Shown here: positions 9,302 through 16,936 of the stretch, in pieces
Layout: every line of letters begins with the position of its first letter
How positions within the stretch are numbered: position 1 is the stretch's first letter
Source: Paracoccus shanxieyensis
Lineage (GTDB): Bacteria > Pseudomonadota > Alphaproteobacteria > Rhodobacterales > Rhodobacteraceae
Length of the DNA stretch: 64,000 nucleotides
Assembly: GCF_009711265.1 (NCBI RefSeq)
Contig: NZ_WMII01000004.1
Span: 217,017-281,016, forward strand
Direction: 5' to 3'
The notes under the pieces: model-generated
Told to the model about the DNA's origin: nothing
Database searches by the model: none
What the model saw: the letters and a program-made list of their open reading frames with translations, nothing else
Program-made: the position numbers and the translations under genes

Positions 9302-9846
9302 CCGCACGCGAAGATATGCTGGCCGGGCGGCCCTATGCCCCCGGCGACGGAGAACTGGTCGCCATGCGCAGGACCGCTCAGGGCCTGATGCGCGACTACA
9401 ATGCCACGATCATCGGCGACAAGACCCGCGCCCGCCTGCTGACGCAGATGCTGGGCACATGGAACGGCACGGTGGTGCGCGTGCCCTTCCATGTCGATTA
9501 CGGCAAGCACATTCATTTCGGCCCGGATTGCTTTGTCAATTTCGGCTGCTTCTTCATGGATATCTGCGAAATCAGGATCGGCGCGCGTTGCCAGTTCGGC
9601 ACCGGCGTGCAGCTTCTGACCGAGGATCGCCCGCGCGATGCCAAGGAACGCGCGGCAGGCGTCGAATGGGGCAAGCCCATCACCATCGGCGATGATGTAT
9701 GGGTCGGCGGCGGCGCGATCATTCTGCCCGGCGTGACCGTCGGCGATGGCGCGATCATCGGCGCGGGGGCCATCGTCACGCGCGACGTGCCCGCAGGGGC
9801 CACGGTCGTCGGCAACCCCGCCCGCCCGATGCCAGCCAAAGGCTAA
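9298..9846 (+). CDS. Sugar O-acetyltransferase (Maa/NodL type, left-handed beta-helix)
   Basis: Transfers acetyl from acetyl-CoA to a sugar hydroxyl. The N-terminal Mac domain begins [12 protein letters not shown], followed by hexapeptide repeats in [24 protein letters not shown] and [11 protein letters not shown] place the start at TTG 9298, which overlaps the sufT stop as TTGA and gives the family N terminus; the only later ATG (9316) would remove part of the Mac domain. Length is 182 residues. Its acceptor is unknown. It converges with the phosphatase gene, overlapping by 4 bases. Confidence 0.83.
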   Translation: MTAREDMLAGRPYAPGDGELVAMRRTAQGLMRDYNATIIGDKTRARLLTQMLGTWNGTVVRVPFHVDYGKHIHFGPDCFVNFGCFFMDICEIRIGARCQFGTGVQLLTEDRPRDAKERAAGVEWGKPITIGDDVWVGGGAIILPGVTVGDGAIIGAGAIVTRDVPAGATVVGNPARPMPAKG

Positions 9847-10409
9847 CGCAGGATCCTGTGCCCGCTTGCGCCGATATGGTGCAGCGCGCCCTGTGTCATC
9901 TGGATCTGGTCCATCTGCGCGGCGGAACGTTTGGTCGCGACGGCAATCAGCATGCGCAGCGTCATGCCATGCGTCACGATGATCGCCGGGCCGCGCAGAT
10001 CGGTCAGGAAATCGCGCACCCGCGCCTCCAGCGCCGCGAACCCCTCGCCCTTGGGGGCGCGGTCATACCATGCGATGCCGCCATCGGCGAAAAGCTGTGG
10101 GTGATCCGCGCGCAGCATGGCCTCGGTCGCGCCGGTGAAATCGCCGATATCGATCTCGTGCAGGCGGGCGTCCTGAAGAAAGGGCCTCGGCCCAAAGACG
10201 ATGCGCGCCGTTGCCACCGCCCGCCCCGCCGGACTGCTGAACCGCGCCATCTGCGCAGGCAACCGGGCGACCAGTTCGGCCTGCCGCGTGGCTTGCGCAT
10301 GGCCCAGATCGGTCAGGGCCGAATCCAGCCTGCCCTGCAGCCGCCCCAGCCGGTTCCATTCGGTCTGGCCGTGACGCAGCAGGTAAAGGTCCGGCAGGTT
10401 CAGACCCAT
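9843..10409 (-). CDS. Histidine phosphatase family protein
   Basis: A phosphoglycerate-mutase-like phosphatase of 188 residues. The N-terminal [10 protein letters not shown] supplies the phospho-accepting His, [11 protein letters not shown] the second Arg, and VTHGMTLR the second catalytic His. Family members act on small phosphorylated metabolites such as alpha-ribazole phosphate or sugar phosphates; nothing nearby fixes the substrate. Its ATG lies inside the end of hemF (10-base overlap), so it is the second gene of a hemF operon. Confidence 0.88.
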   Translation of the reverse strand: MGLNLPDLYLLRHGQTEWNRLGRLQGRLDSALTDLGHAQATRQAELVARLPAQMARFSSPAGRAVATARIVFGPRPFLQDARLHEIDIGDFTGATEAMLRADHPQLFADGGIAWYDRAPKGEGFAALEARVRDFLTDLRGPAIIVTHGMTLRMLIAVATKRSAAQMDQIQMTQGALHHIGASGHRILR

Positions 10410-11272
10410 TTCGCCAGCGGCGGCAGGCTCATCAGCACGGCCTCGGCGTCATGGCCGGTCGCCAGACCGAATTTGGTGCCCCGGTCATAGACGAGGTTGT
10501 ATTCCGCATAGAGCCCGCGATGGATCAACTGCGCCTCGCGGTCGGCATCGGTCCATGGCTGGTCCATGCGGCGACGGGCCAGGGGCAGGAAGGCGGGCAG
10601 AAACGCCTCGCCCACGGCATGGGTAAAGGCGAAATCGGCCTGCCAGTCGCCGGTGTTCAGATCGTCATAGAAGATCCCGCCGACGCCCCGCGCGCGGCCG
10701 CGATGCGGGATAAAGAAATACTCATCCGCCCAGGCCTTGAAGCGGTCATAGTAATCAGGGCCGTGCGGATCGCAGGCCAGCCGCAGCGTATCGTGGAAAT
10801 GTTGCGTATCTTCAGGCAGTTCAAGGCAAGGGTTCAGGTCGGTTCCACCGCCGAACCACCAGGCGCCGGGCGTCCAGAACATCCTTGTGTTCATATGCAC
10901 CGCCGGGGCATAGGGGTTGCGCATATGCGCCACCAGACTGATCCCCGAGGCCCAGAACCGCGGATCATCCCCGATCCCCGGCACGCCCCGCGCGGCCATC
11001 GCCTGCTGCGCGGCCAGCCCCAGCGTGCCATGCACCGCGGACCAGTTCACGCCGACCTTTTCAAAGACGCGCCCGCCGCGCATCACCGACATCAGCCCGC
11101 CGCCGCCATCTTCGCCGCGCTGGGTCGGCTTCACCTCGAACCGTCCGGCGGGCAGATCGCGGGGGCCGTCATCCTCCAGCGCCTCGAATGCCGCAACGAT
11201 GCGGTCGCGCAACGTCCTGAACCACGCCGCAGCCTGTTCACGTTCCGCCTGCATCTGCATGTCACCCGTCAT
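10400..11272 (-). CDS. hemF: Oxygen-dependent coproporphyrinogen III oxidase
   Basis: Oxidative decarboxylation of coproporphyrinogen III to protoporphyrinogen IX in heme synthesis. The roughly 290-residue product shows the family blocks GGGLMSVMRGG, GVNWSAVHG, PYAPAVHMNTR, GGGTDLNPC and the C-terminal RGLYAEYNLVYDRGT. Three in-frame ATGs (11284, 11281, 11272) are possible. GGGGAG lies just before the first two and GGGG just before the third; I give the innermost as a conservative choice. The 3' end overlaps the phosphatase gene. Confidence 0.95.
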   Translation of the reverse strand: MTGDMQMQAEREQAAAWFRTLRDRIVAAFEALEDDGPRDLPAGRFEVKPTQRGEDGGGGLMSVMRGGRVFEKVGVNWSAVHGTLGLAAQQAMAARGVPGIGDDPRFWASGISLVAHMRNPYAPAVHMNTRMFWTPGAWWFGGGTDLNPCLELPEDTQHFHDTLRLACDPHGPDYYDRFKAWADEYFFIPHRGRARGVGGIFYDDLNTGDWQADFAFTHAVGEAFLPAFLPLARRRMDQPWTDADREAQLIHRGLYAEYNLVYDRGTKFGLATGHDAEAVLMSLPPLAKWV

Positions 11273-11362
11273 AATCCCCATCATGCTCCCCGGCCCTTTT
11301 CGTGATTTGCCCGCCGCTTGTGCCGGACATATGCTTGCCTGAAACAACTAGAGATCCGCACC

Positions 11363-11782
11363 ATGCCCCGCAACATCCTGATCGGACTTCTGCCTGTGCT
11401 TATTGTCGCAGCCTGCGGCACCCCGCAGGAGCGTTGCATCAGCCGCAACACCAGTGAATACCGCACCGTCGCAAGGCTTCTGGCCGAGGTCGAGGGCAAT
11501 CTGGCGCGCGGATATGCGTGGGAAGAACGCCAGATCACCCGCACCGAATGGGATGACTGCCCCTATGTCGTGCGCGGCAAGGATGGTGAGCGGCGGGTGC
11601 TGTATCGGTCCTGCCTGCGCGATGTCGTGGACACCGAACGGTATCGCGTGCCGATCGACCCCGCGGCCGAAACCCGCAAACGCGACAACCTCGAGGCCCG
11701 CAAGACGGCGCTGTCACGCCCTGCGGCGCGCGCGGTCGATGCCTGCAAGGCCGCCTATCCCGAGGATGCCGCTCAAGGCTAA
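11363..11782 (+). CDS. Small predicted lipoprotein, unknown function
   Basis: A 139-residue protein with a lipoprotein signal: hydrophobic stretch then lipobox LIVAAC (Cys about residue 17). The mature part is highly charged with several Cys residues (CISRN, DDCPYV, SCLRD, DACKAAY), which could form disulfides in the periplasm. I do not recognise a named domain. It is divergent from hemF and converges on the SDR gene with a 4-base overlap. ATG 11363 gives a clean signal peptide; the longer in-frame form starting at 11318 would spoil it. Confidence 0.7.
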   Translation: MPRNILIGLLPVLIVAACGTPQERCISRNTSEYRTVARLLAEVEGNLARGYAWEERQITRTEWDDCPYVVRGKDGERRVLYRSCLRDVVDTERYRVPIDPAAETRKRDNLEARKTALSRPAARAVDACKAAYPEDAAQG

Positions 11783-12591
11783 AACGCCGCCGGAGCCACG
11801 GCATCGCCCAGACTGCGCCCGCCATCGACGCGCAGGATCTGGCCGGTCACAAAGGCTGCGCCGTCGCTGGCCAGATATTGCACCGTCGCACCCAGCTCAT
11901 CCGCCCCGGCGATGCGCCCCAAGGGCGTCGCCGACACCAGCTTGTCGCGCAATTGCGGATCCTCGCGCAGGCTCATCTGCAACTGGTTCGACATGATCGA
12001 GCCGAAGGCCACACCATTCACCCGGATGCGCCGGGGGGCCAGCGCCATGGCCAGCGACCGCGTGGCCTGCGCCTGCGCCGCGCTGGCGATGGAATAGGCC
12101 AGCATCTGCGGCTGCGGCCGGTCAGCGGCCAGCGAGGTCAGATTGACGATGGCGCCGTTCTGCAGCGCTTCGTTTTCAGGATCGGCCTCGGCCTGGGCCA
12201 CCATGCGTCTGGCGACCATCTGCGACAGTTTCAGCCCCGAGATCATGTTCTCGCGCAGCATGTCGCCCAGCAATTCATCATTGACCGCCAGCGGGTCGCA
12301 GAACTGCACCATGCGATGCGCATTTACCAGAATGTCGATGCGGTCGAAGGCGTCGATCGTGGCCGAGACCAGATTGGCCAGCGTCAACTTCTGCCCCAGA
12401 TCGCCCGCGAAGGCACGCACCGGCCCCTCGGTCCAGGCGGCACTGCCCAGTTCGGCCTCAAGCGCGGCTTCGTCGCTATCGGCAAAGACGACATGGGCGC
12501 CGGCCTCTTCCAGATGGCGGGCGATGGCCAGACCGATGCCTTTTGCGGCCCCCGTCACGATGGCGCTGCGGCCCTGCACGGAAAAGCTCAT
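11779..12591 (-). CDS. SDR-family protein with altered active site
   Basis: A 270-residue Rossmann-fold protein of the short-chain dehydrogenase/reductase family. The cofactor motif TGAAKGIG is intact near residue 12, and the C-terminal GQILRVDGG is typical. The catalytic region is unusual: the expected NAG reads NAH, and the Y-x-x-x-K pair reads YSIAS, so the catalytic Lys is Ser while Ser and Tyr remain. It may bind NAD(P) without classical dehydrogenase activity. The start overlaps the rsmC-like stop (ATGA), placing it last in clpS-rsmC-SDR. Confidence 0.82.
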   Translation of the reverse strand: MSFSVQGRSAIVTGAAKGIGLAIARHLEEAGAHVVFADSDEAALEAELGSAAWTEGPVRAFAGDLGQKLTLANLVSATIDAFDRIDILVNAHRMVQFCDPLAVNDELLGDMLRENMISGLKLSQMVARRMVAQAEADPENEALQNGAIVNLTSLAADRPQPQMLAYSIASAAQAQATRSLAMALAPRRIRVNGVAFGSIMSNQLQMSLREDPQLRDKLVSATPLGRIAGADELGATVQYLASDGAAFVTGQILRVDGGRSLGDAVAPAAF

Positions 12592-13607
12592 CTGCGGCGT
12601 CCTTTCGCAGCACCCGGCCGGGCAGCATTCCTGCGCGCGCCGGTCGCCGTCAGGATCTTGAAGCGGTTGTCGCCCCCCAGTTCCGATACATCTCCAAAAT
12701 GGTCGCGCAGCACGGCCTCATAGGGTAGATGCCGGTTCGCAACCATCCACAGCCGCCCTGCCCCGGTCAAAAGACCGGCGGCGGCGCGGATGAAGGCCGC
12801 GCCCAGCTTGGGATCTGCGGTGCGGCCCTGATGGAATGGCGGGTTCATGATGACGCCGTTCACCGGCTCGGGCAGGCGGAAATCACGGGCATCGGCCCAA
12901 TGGAACTGGGCGCGCGGATCGGTCACGTTGCGGCGCGCGCAGTCCAGCGCCAAGGCGTCGGCCTCGACCAGATGCAGCGTGCCGATGCCGGGATGTTTCA
13001 GGACCTCGGCCGACAGCCAGCCCCAGCCCGCGCCCAGATCGACCATGCGCGAGGGCAGCTTTTCCGGCAGATGCTGCAGCAGCGCGACCGAGCCGGGATC
13101 GGGACCATCGGCGGAAAACACGCCCGGCCGCGTCACGAAGCCGGGTGCCGCCTGAATTTCGCGGTCGGCCCAGTCGGCGGGCAGCCAGCCGGGCGCGCCG
13201 ACGGTGACGCGGAAGATCTTGCCATGCGCGCGCGACTGCGGCTCATCGACCGTGGCCAGCCCGCGCATTTCCTTCAGGATCGCATCGACGCCATCGGTCT
13301 TTTGCCCGTCGATCCAAAGCGCCGCGCCCGAGGGCAGACGTGACGCGGCATCGGAGATGCGGGCATGGGCCTCGGCCTTGGCACGCGGCAGAAACACCAG
13401 CGCATGATCGAAATCGCCCGTGGCAGCGGTCGCGACATCAAAGCCGCGCGCCTTTAGCGCCGCGAATTCGGGATAATGCCGCTGCACGATCTGCATCTGC
13501 GCGGCGTCGAAATGGGACAAATCGCTGTCGGCATCTGCGCCCAGCACCAGCAAACGGCCAGCGGGCGGCGTATCGCCGAAAACGAGTTCCAGACGGGAAC
13601 CAGCCAA
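12588..13607 (-). CDS. rsmC: RsmC-like 16S rRNA guanine-N2 methyltransferase
   Basis: A class I SAM-dependent methyltransferase of 339 residues with the two-domain RsmC layout: a degenerate N-terminal half and a C-terminal catalytic half with VDLGAGWGWLS (SAM binding), HLVEAD and the base-methylating motif MNPPFH. The start is most likely TTG 13607, five bases upstream of which the clpS stop lies; an AAAGAG about 7 bases before could serve as ribosome binding site. The longer open frame upstream overlaps clpS and is rejected. RsmC versus RsmD/RlmG-type is inferred from length and the duplicated layout. Confidence 0.82.
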   Translation of the reverse strand: MAGSRLELVFGDTPPAGRLLVLGADADSDLSHFDAAQMQIVQRHYPEFAALKARGFDVATAATGDFDHALVFLPRAKAEAHARISDAASRLPSGAALWIDGQKTDGVDAILKEMRGLATVDEPQSRAHGKIFRVTVGAPGWLPADWADREIQAAPGFVTRPGVFSADGPDPGSVALLQHLPEKLPSRMVDLGAGWGWLSAEVLKHPGIGTLHLVEADALALDCARRNVTDPRAQFHWADARDFRLPEPVNGVIMNPPFHQGRTADPKLGAAFIRAAAGLLTGAGRLWMVANRHLPYEAVLRDHFGDVSELGGDNRFKILTATGARRNAARPGAAKGRRR

Positions 13608-13611
13608 TTTT

Positions 13612-13926
13612 TTACTCTTTTTCCAGGGTGCATTGCAGCGGATGCTGCTGGCGGCGTGCAAGTTCCATCACCTGCGCCACCTTCGTTTCCGCAATCTCAT
13701 GCGAGAAGACGCCGACCACGGCCACGCCTTTGCGGTGAACCGTCAGCATGATCTCGATCGCCTGCGCATGGGTCATCTTGAACAGGCGCTCAAGCACATG
13801 CACGACGAATTCCATCGGCGTGAAATCGTCGTTCAGCAGCAAGACCTTGTAAAGCGGCGGACGCTGGGTGCGCGGCTTGGTCTTGACCGCCAGATCGACA
13901 TCCTCGCGATCATCGGGATTGGTCAT
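13612..13926 (-). CDS. clpS: ATP-dependent Clp protease adaptor
   Basis: Adaptor that hands N-degron substrates to ClpAP. The 104-residue product has the ClpS core [19 protein letters not shown] and the later [19 protein letters not shown]. The N-terminal tail of about 25 charged residues is as expected. ATG 13926 matches family length; the longer open frame upstream is not used. clpA is not adjacent; the downstream partner is rsmC, four bases away. Confidence 0.95.
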   Translation of the reverse strand: MTNPDDREDVDLAVKTKPRTQRPPLYKVLLLNDDFTPMEFVVHVLERLFKMTHAQAIEIMLTVHRKGVAVVGVFSHEIAETKVAQVMELARRQQHPLQCTLEKE

Positions 13927-14166
13927 ATGCGGATCTGTCACGAGGCCTGCGGCGAATGGTTGCGATGGCAAGAATATAGGACTTTTCCATCGGGATGTAA
14001 GCCCTGCTTGCCACGCCGGATCGCGACCCAGCACAACCAATACGAGAAATAGGCGAAAATGCGGCAAAGTTAAGGTTTCCGTGTCGCCTGAGCCGTGATA
14101 TTGTCGGTTTATTAACGAAGGGTCCGCATATTGAACGGATCCTCTGAGGCAGAAGAGACCGGGACA

Positions 14167-15858
14167 GTGAGCAGAATCACCAAAAACGTCCGACTCGGAC
14201 TGATGATCCTATTTGCATGGGCGATCCCCATGTCCGTCGCCGCGGCACCTTTCGCGGCTTATGTCATGGACGCGCGCACCGGCAACGAGATCTATTCGCA
14301 GAACGCGAATACTCGGCTGCATCCGGCCTCGCTGACCAAGATGATGACGCTTTACATGGCCTTCAACGCCATTGAACGCGGTCAGGTCCGGCTGGACAGC
14401 AAGTTTCTGGTCTCCAGCCATGCCGCAGCGCAGCCGCCATCGCGGTTGGGCCTGCGTGCGGGCCAGCGGATCGAGCTGCGTTATCTGATCCGTGCCGCCG
14501 CCGTGAAATCGGCCAATGACGCGGCCACCGCCATCGGGGAAAACATCGCCGGATCGGAACAGAAATTCGCGGCCCAGATGACCGCGATGGCCAAGGCGCT
14601 GGGAATGAACAATACCCAGTTCCGCAACGCGAATGGCCTGACCGCCGAAGGCCATTATTCGACAGCGCATGACATGTCGGTGCTGGGTCGCCGGCTGTTC
14701 TATGATTATCCGCAATATTACAACATCTTCTCGCGTCGCTCGGCGGATGCGGGGATTGCCACGGTCTCCAGCACCAACAAGCGGTTTTTGGACAGCTATG
14801 AAGGCGCGGACGGCATCAAGACCGGCTATACCCGTGCGGCGGGCTTCAACCTGACCGCCTCGGCCAAGCGCGGCTCCAAGCGGATCATCGCAACCGTTCT
14901 GGGTGGCAACTCGACTGCGCACAGAAACGCCGTCATGGCGCAGCTTCTGGATGCAGGCTTCGGAAAGGCCCCCACCCGTGCGCGAGAGGTCAAGCCCGCG
15001 CCGCCCGAGCTGATCGTCGCCGAACCCCGCAAGGTCGTGCGCCGCGCAGATCAGGTCGCGCGGGTGCAGCCCTCGGCGCCGGCGCAGGCGCAAGCCCAGG
15101 CCCAGGCGCAGGCGGGATCGACCGTGCAGCTTTCGGCCTCGGATCGTCCGGTGGCGCGGGCCTCGACCGCAGGCGTCGTGACGCCCGCCGCGATTTCGGC
15201 AGCGGTCTCGCGGGCACAGGCCGCGGTGCGGGACGGCGAAACGCTGGCCGCATCCTCGCGTCCCATCCGCAAACCGGGCGCGACGGTCACGGCTTCGACC
15301 AAGGGCAGCGAGGATCTGCTGGCCACCGCGCGTCCCACCAGCCGCCCCGAAGGCGATGTGGCCGGGGCCGATGCGCTGCTGGAATCGGATCGCCCGACGC
15401 CCGCCCCGCGCAGCGACGATGCGGCCAGCCCGCAGCCGCAGGCATCGCTTTTCATGCTGCAGGCCCCCGCGCCTCAGGCACAGGACGCCCAGCCCGCACC
15501 GCGCATGGCGCTGACTGAGGCCCCCGCCCCTGCTCCGCGTCAGGATGCGATCATCCTGACTTCGCTGGATCCTGTTGATCCGGCCGATACGGCGGCCACG
15601 CATGTCGTCAGCCGCAATGGCGGGGCGCGTGGCTATGGCATTTCGCTGGGCCTTTATACCTCGCAGGTCGCGGCGCAGAATGCGCTGCTGAAGGCCGAAT
15701 TGCAGGAAAGCGGCGCGCTTGGCGCGGCCTCGGGCAGCGTCGCCAATACCCGCCGCGGCTTCGAGCCGGGCTTTACGGGCATGTCGCGCGAAACCGCCGA
15801 ACTGGCCTGCGGTCGCCTTGGCGCCCGCCAGCAGGACTGCACCGTCGTCGGCCCCTAG
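14167..15858 (+). CDS. D-alanyl-D-alanine carboxypeptidase with SPOR-like tail
   Basis: A peptidase S11 (DacA-like) penicillin-binding protein of 563 residues that trims the terminal D-Ala of peptidoglycan stem peptides. A signal peptide ends at VAAA, followed by SLTK (nucleophile), SAN and KTG motifs in the first 250 residues. A long Ala/Pro/Gln-rich linker with repeated (S/A)RP units follows. The last 80 residues, with a [11 protein letters not shown] strand and two late Cys, look like a SPOR domain, which would target the enzyme to denuded septal glycan. GTG 14167 gives the cleanest signal peptide; TTG 14131 is an alternative. Confidence 0.88.
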   Translation: MSRITKNVRLGLMILFAWAIPMSVAAAPFAAYVMDARTGNEIYSQNANTRLHPASLTKMMTLYMAFNAIERGQVRLDSKFLVSSHAAAQPPSRLGLRAGQRIELRYLIRAAAVKSANDAATAIGENIAGSEQKFAAQMTAMAKALGMNNTQFRNANGLTAEGHYSTAHDMSVLGRRLFYDYPQYYNIFSRRSADAGIATVSSTNKRFLDSYEGADGIKTGYTRAAGFNLTASAKRGSKRIIATVLGGNSTAHRNAVMAQLLDAGFGKAPTRAREVKPAPPELIVAEPRKVVRRADQVARVQPSAPAQAQAQAQAQAGSTVQLSASDRPVARASTAGVVTPAAISAAVSRAQAAVRDGETLAASSRPIRKPGATVTASTKGSEDLLATARPTSRPEGDVAGADALLESDRPTPAPRSDDAASPQPQASLFMLQAPAPQAQDAQPAPRMALTEAPAPAPRQDAIILTSLDPVDPADTAATHVVSRNGGARGYGISLGLYTSQVAAQNALLKAELQESGALGAASGSVANTRRGFEPGFTGMSRETAELACGRLGARQQDCTVVGP

Positions 15859-15884
15859 GCCCTGCGACAACTGACCCCATTGCG

Positions 15885-15914
15885 CCGCCCGGAGATTCCG
15901 GGCGGTGTTCTTTT
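15885..15914 (+). terminator. Rho-independent terminator of the carboxypeptidase gene
   Basis: CCGCCCGG, loop AGATT, CCGGGCGG, then TGTTCTTTT; it begins 27 bases after the stop codon. The remaining bases up to the next gene (15915-16088) show no further feature. Confidence 0.85.
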
Positions 15915-16088
15915 GGGCGGTGGCCAAGTCAAACAGCAGCCATAGCCCACGCATTCGGGCCTGCGCCGCATGTCGAAACCGCAAGCCGCAGCAATGCGTT
16001 GAACGTGAAGCCGGTGCCTTGGGGGGCGGCGACGCATCCCGGACCGGCACGGAAACCGTCCGGCGCGCGCGCCGCCAGAGGAGACACC

Positions 16089-16919
16089 ATGGGCTACAAG
16101 TCGATCCTGACCGTTCTGACCCGCAGCCAGACCACATTGCTGGATTCCGCCATCGCCATGACCCGACGTCAGGATGCGCATCTGGACGTGTTCTGTCTGG
16201 GCGTGGATCACACGCAAAGCGGCTATTACTATGCCGGTGCGTCGGCCTATGTCTTTCAGGAATCCATCGACAAGGCCATGACCGATGCCAGCGCGCTTGA
16301 GGCCGAGGTCCGCGCGCATCTTGCCGCGCAGGATATCCGCTGGTCGGTCGACTCGGCCGTGGCCCAGGTCGGGGGCCTGTCCACGCTGGTCGGGATGCGC
16401 GCGCGCTATGCCGATCTGGTGGTGCTGAACCTGCCCTATGCGCAGGACGCGACGCCGGATGCCGAGGCTGTCACCGAAGCCGCGCTGTTCGAAGGCACCG
16501 CGCCGGTGCTGATCGTGCCGCAGACGCTCGACAAGCCCTGCGGCAAAAAGATCCTGATCGCATGGGACCAATCCAATGAGGCGCTGAATGCCGTGCGCCG
16601 TGCCATGCCGCTGCTGCAGGCCGCCGATGCGGTCGAGATCACGGTCGTCGACCCCTCACCCAGCAATCCCGAACGCGCCGAGCCGGGTGCCGCCCTGTGC
16701 CAGATGCTGGTCCGTCAGGGCATCAAGGCCGAAATCGCCGTGCTGGCCCGCACCCTGCCGCAGATCAGCGACATCCTGTCCCGTCGCGTGATCGAGATCG
16801 GCGCCGATATGGTGGTGATGGGCGCCTATGGCCATTCGCGCTTTCGGCAGGCGTTTCTGGGCGGCGCCACCCGCAACATGCTGCAAAAGGCGGAAGTGCC
16901 CATCCTGATGGCGCATTGA
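16089..16919 (+). CDS. Universal stress protein, tandem-domain
   Basis: A 276-residue cytoplasmic protein with two UspA-like halves. The C-terminal half is canonical: KILIAWDQSNEA near residue 158 and GADMVVMGAYGHSRFRQ followed by GGATRNML, the nucleotide-binding loop. The N-terminal half is degenerate. Such proteins respond to stress or energy limitation, with no single reaction known. AGGAG sits about 7 bases before ATG 16089, deciding this start. It converges with polA. Confidence 0.9.
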   Translation: MGYKSILTVLTRSQTTLLDSAIAMTRRQDAHLDVFCLGVDHTQSGYYYAGASAYVFQESIDKAMTDASALEAEVRAHLAAQDIRWSVDSAVAQVGGLSTLVGMRARYADLVVLNLPYAQDATPDAEAVTEAALFEGTAPVLIVPQTLDKPCGKKILIAWDQSNEALNAVRRAMPLLQAADAVEITVVDPSPSNPERAEPGAALCQMLVRQGIKAEIAVLARTLPQISDILSRRVIEIGADMVVMGAYGHSRFRQAFLGGATRNMLQKAEVPILMAH

Positions 16920-16936
16920 CCCGCAGGGCCGGGGCG

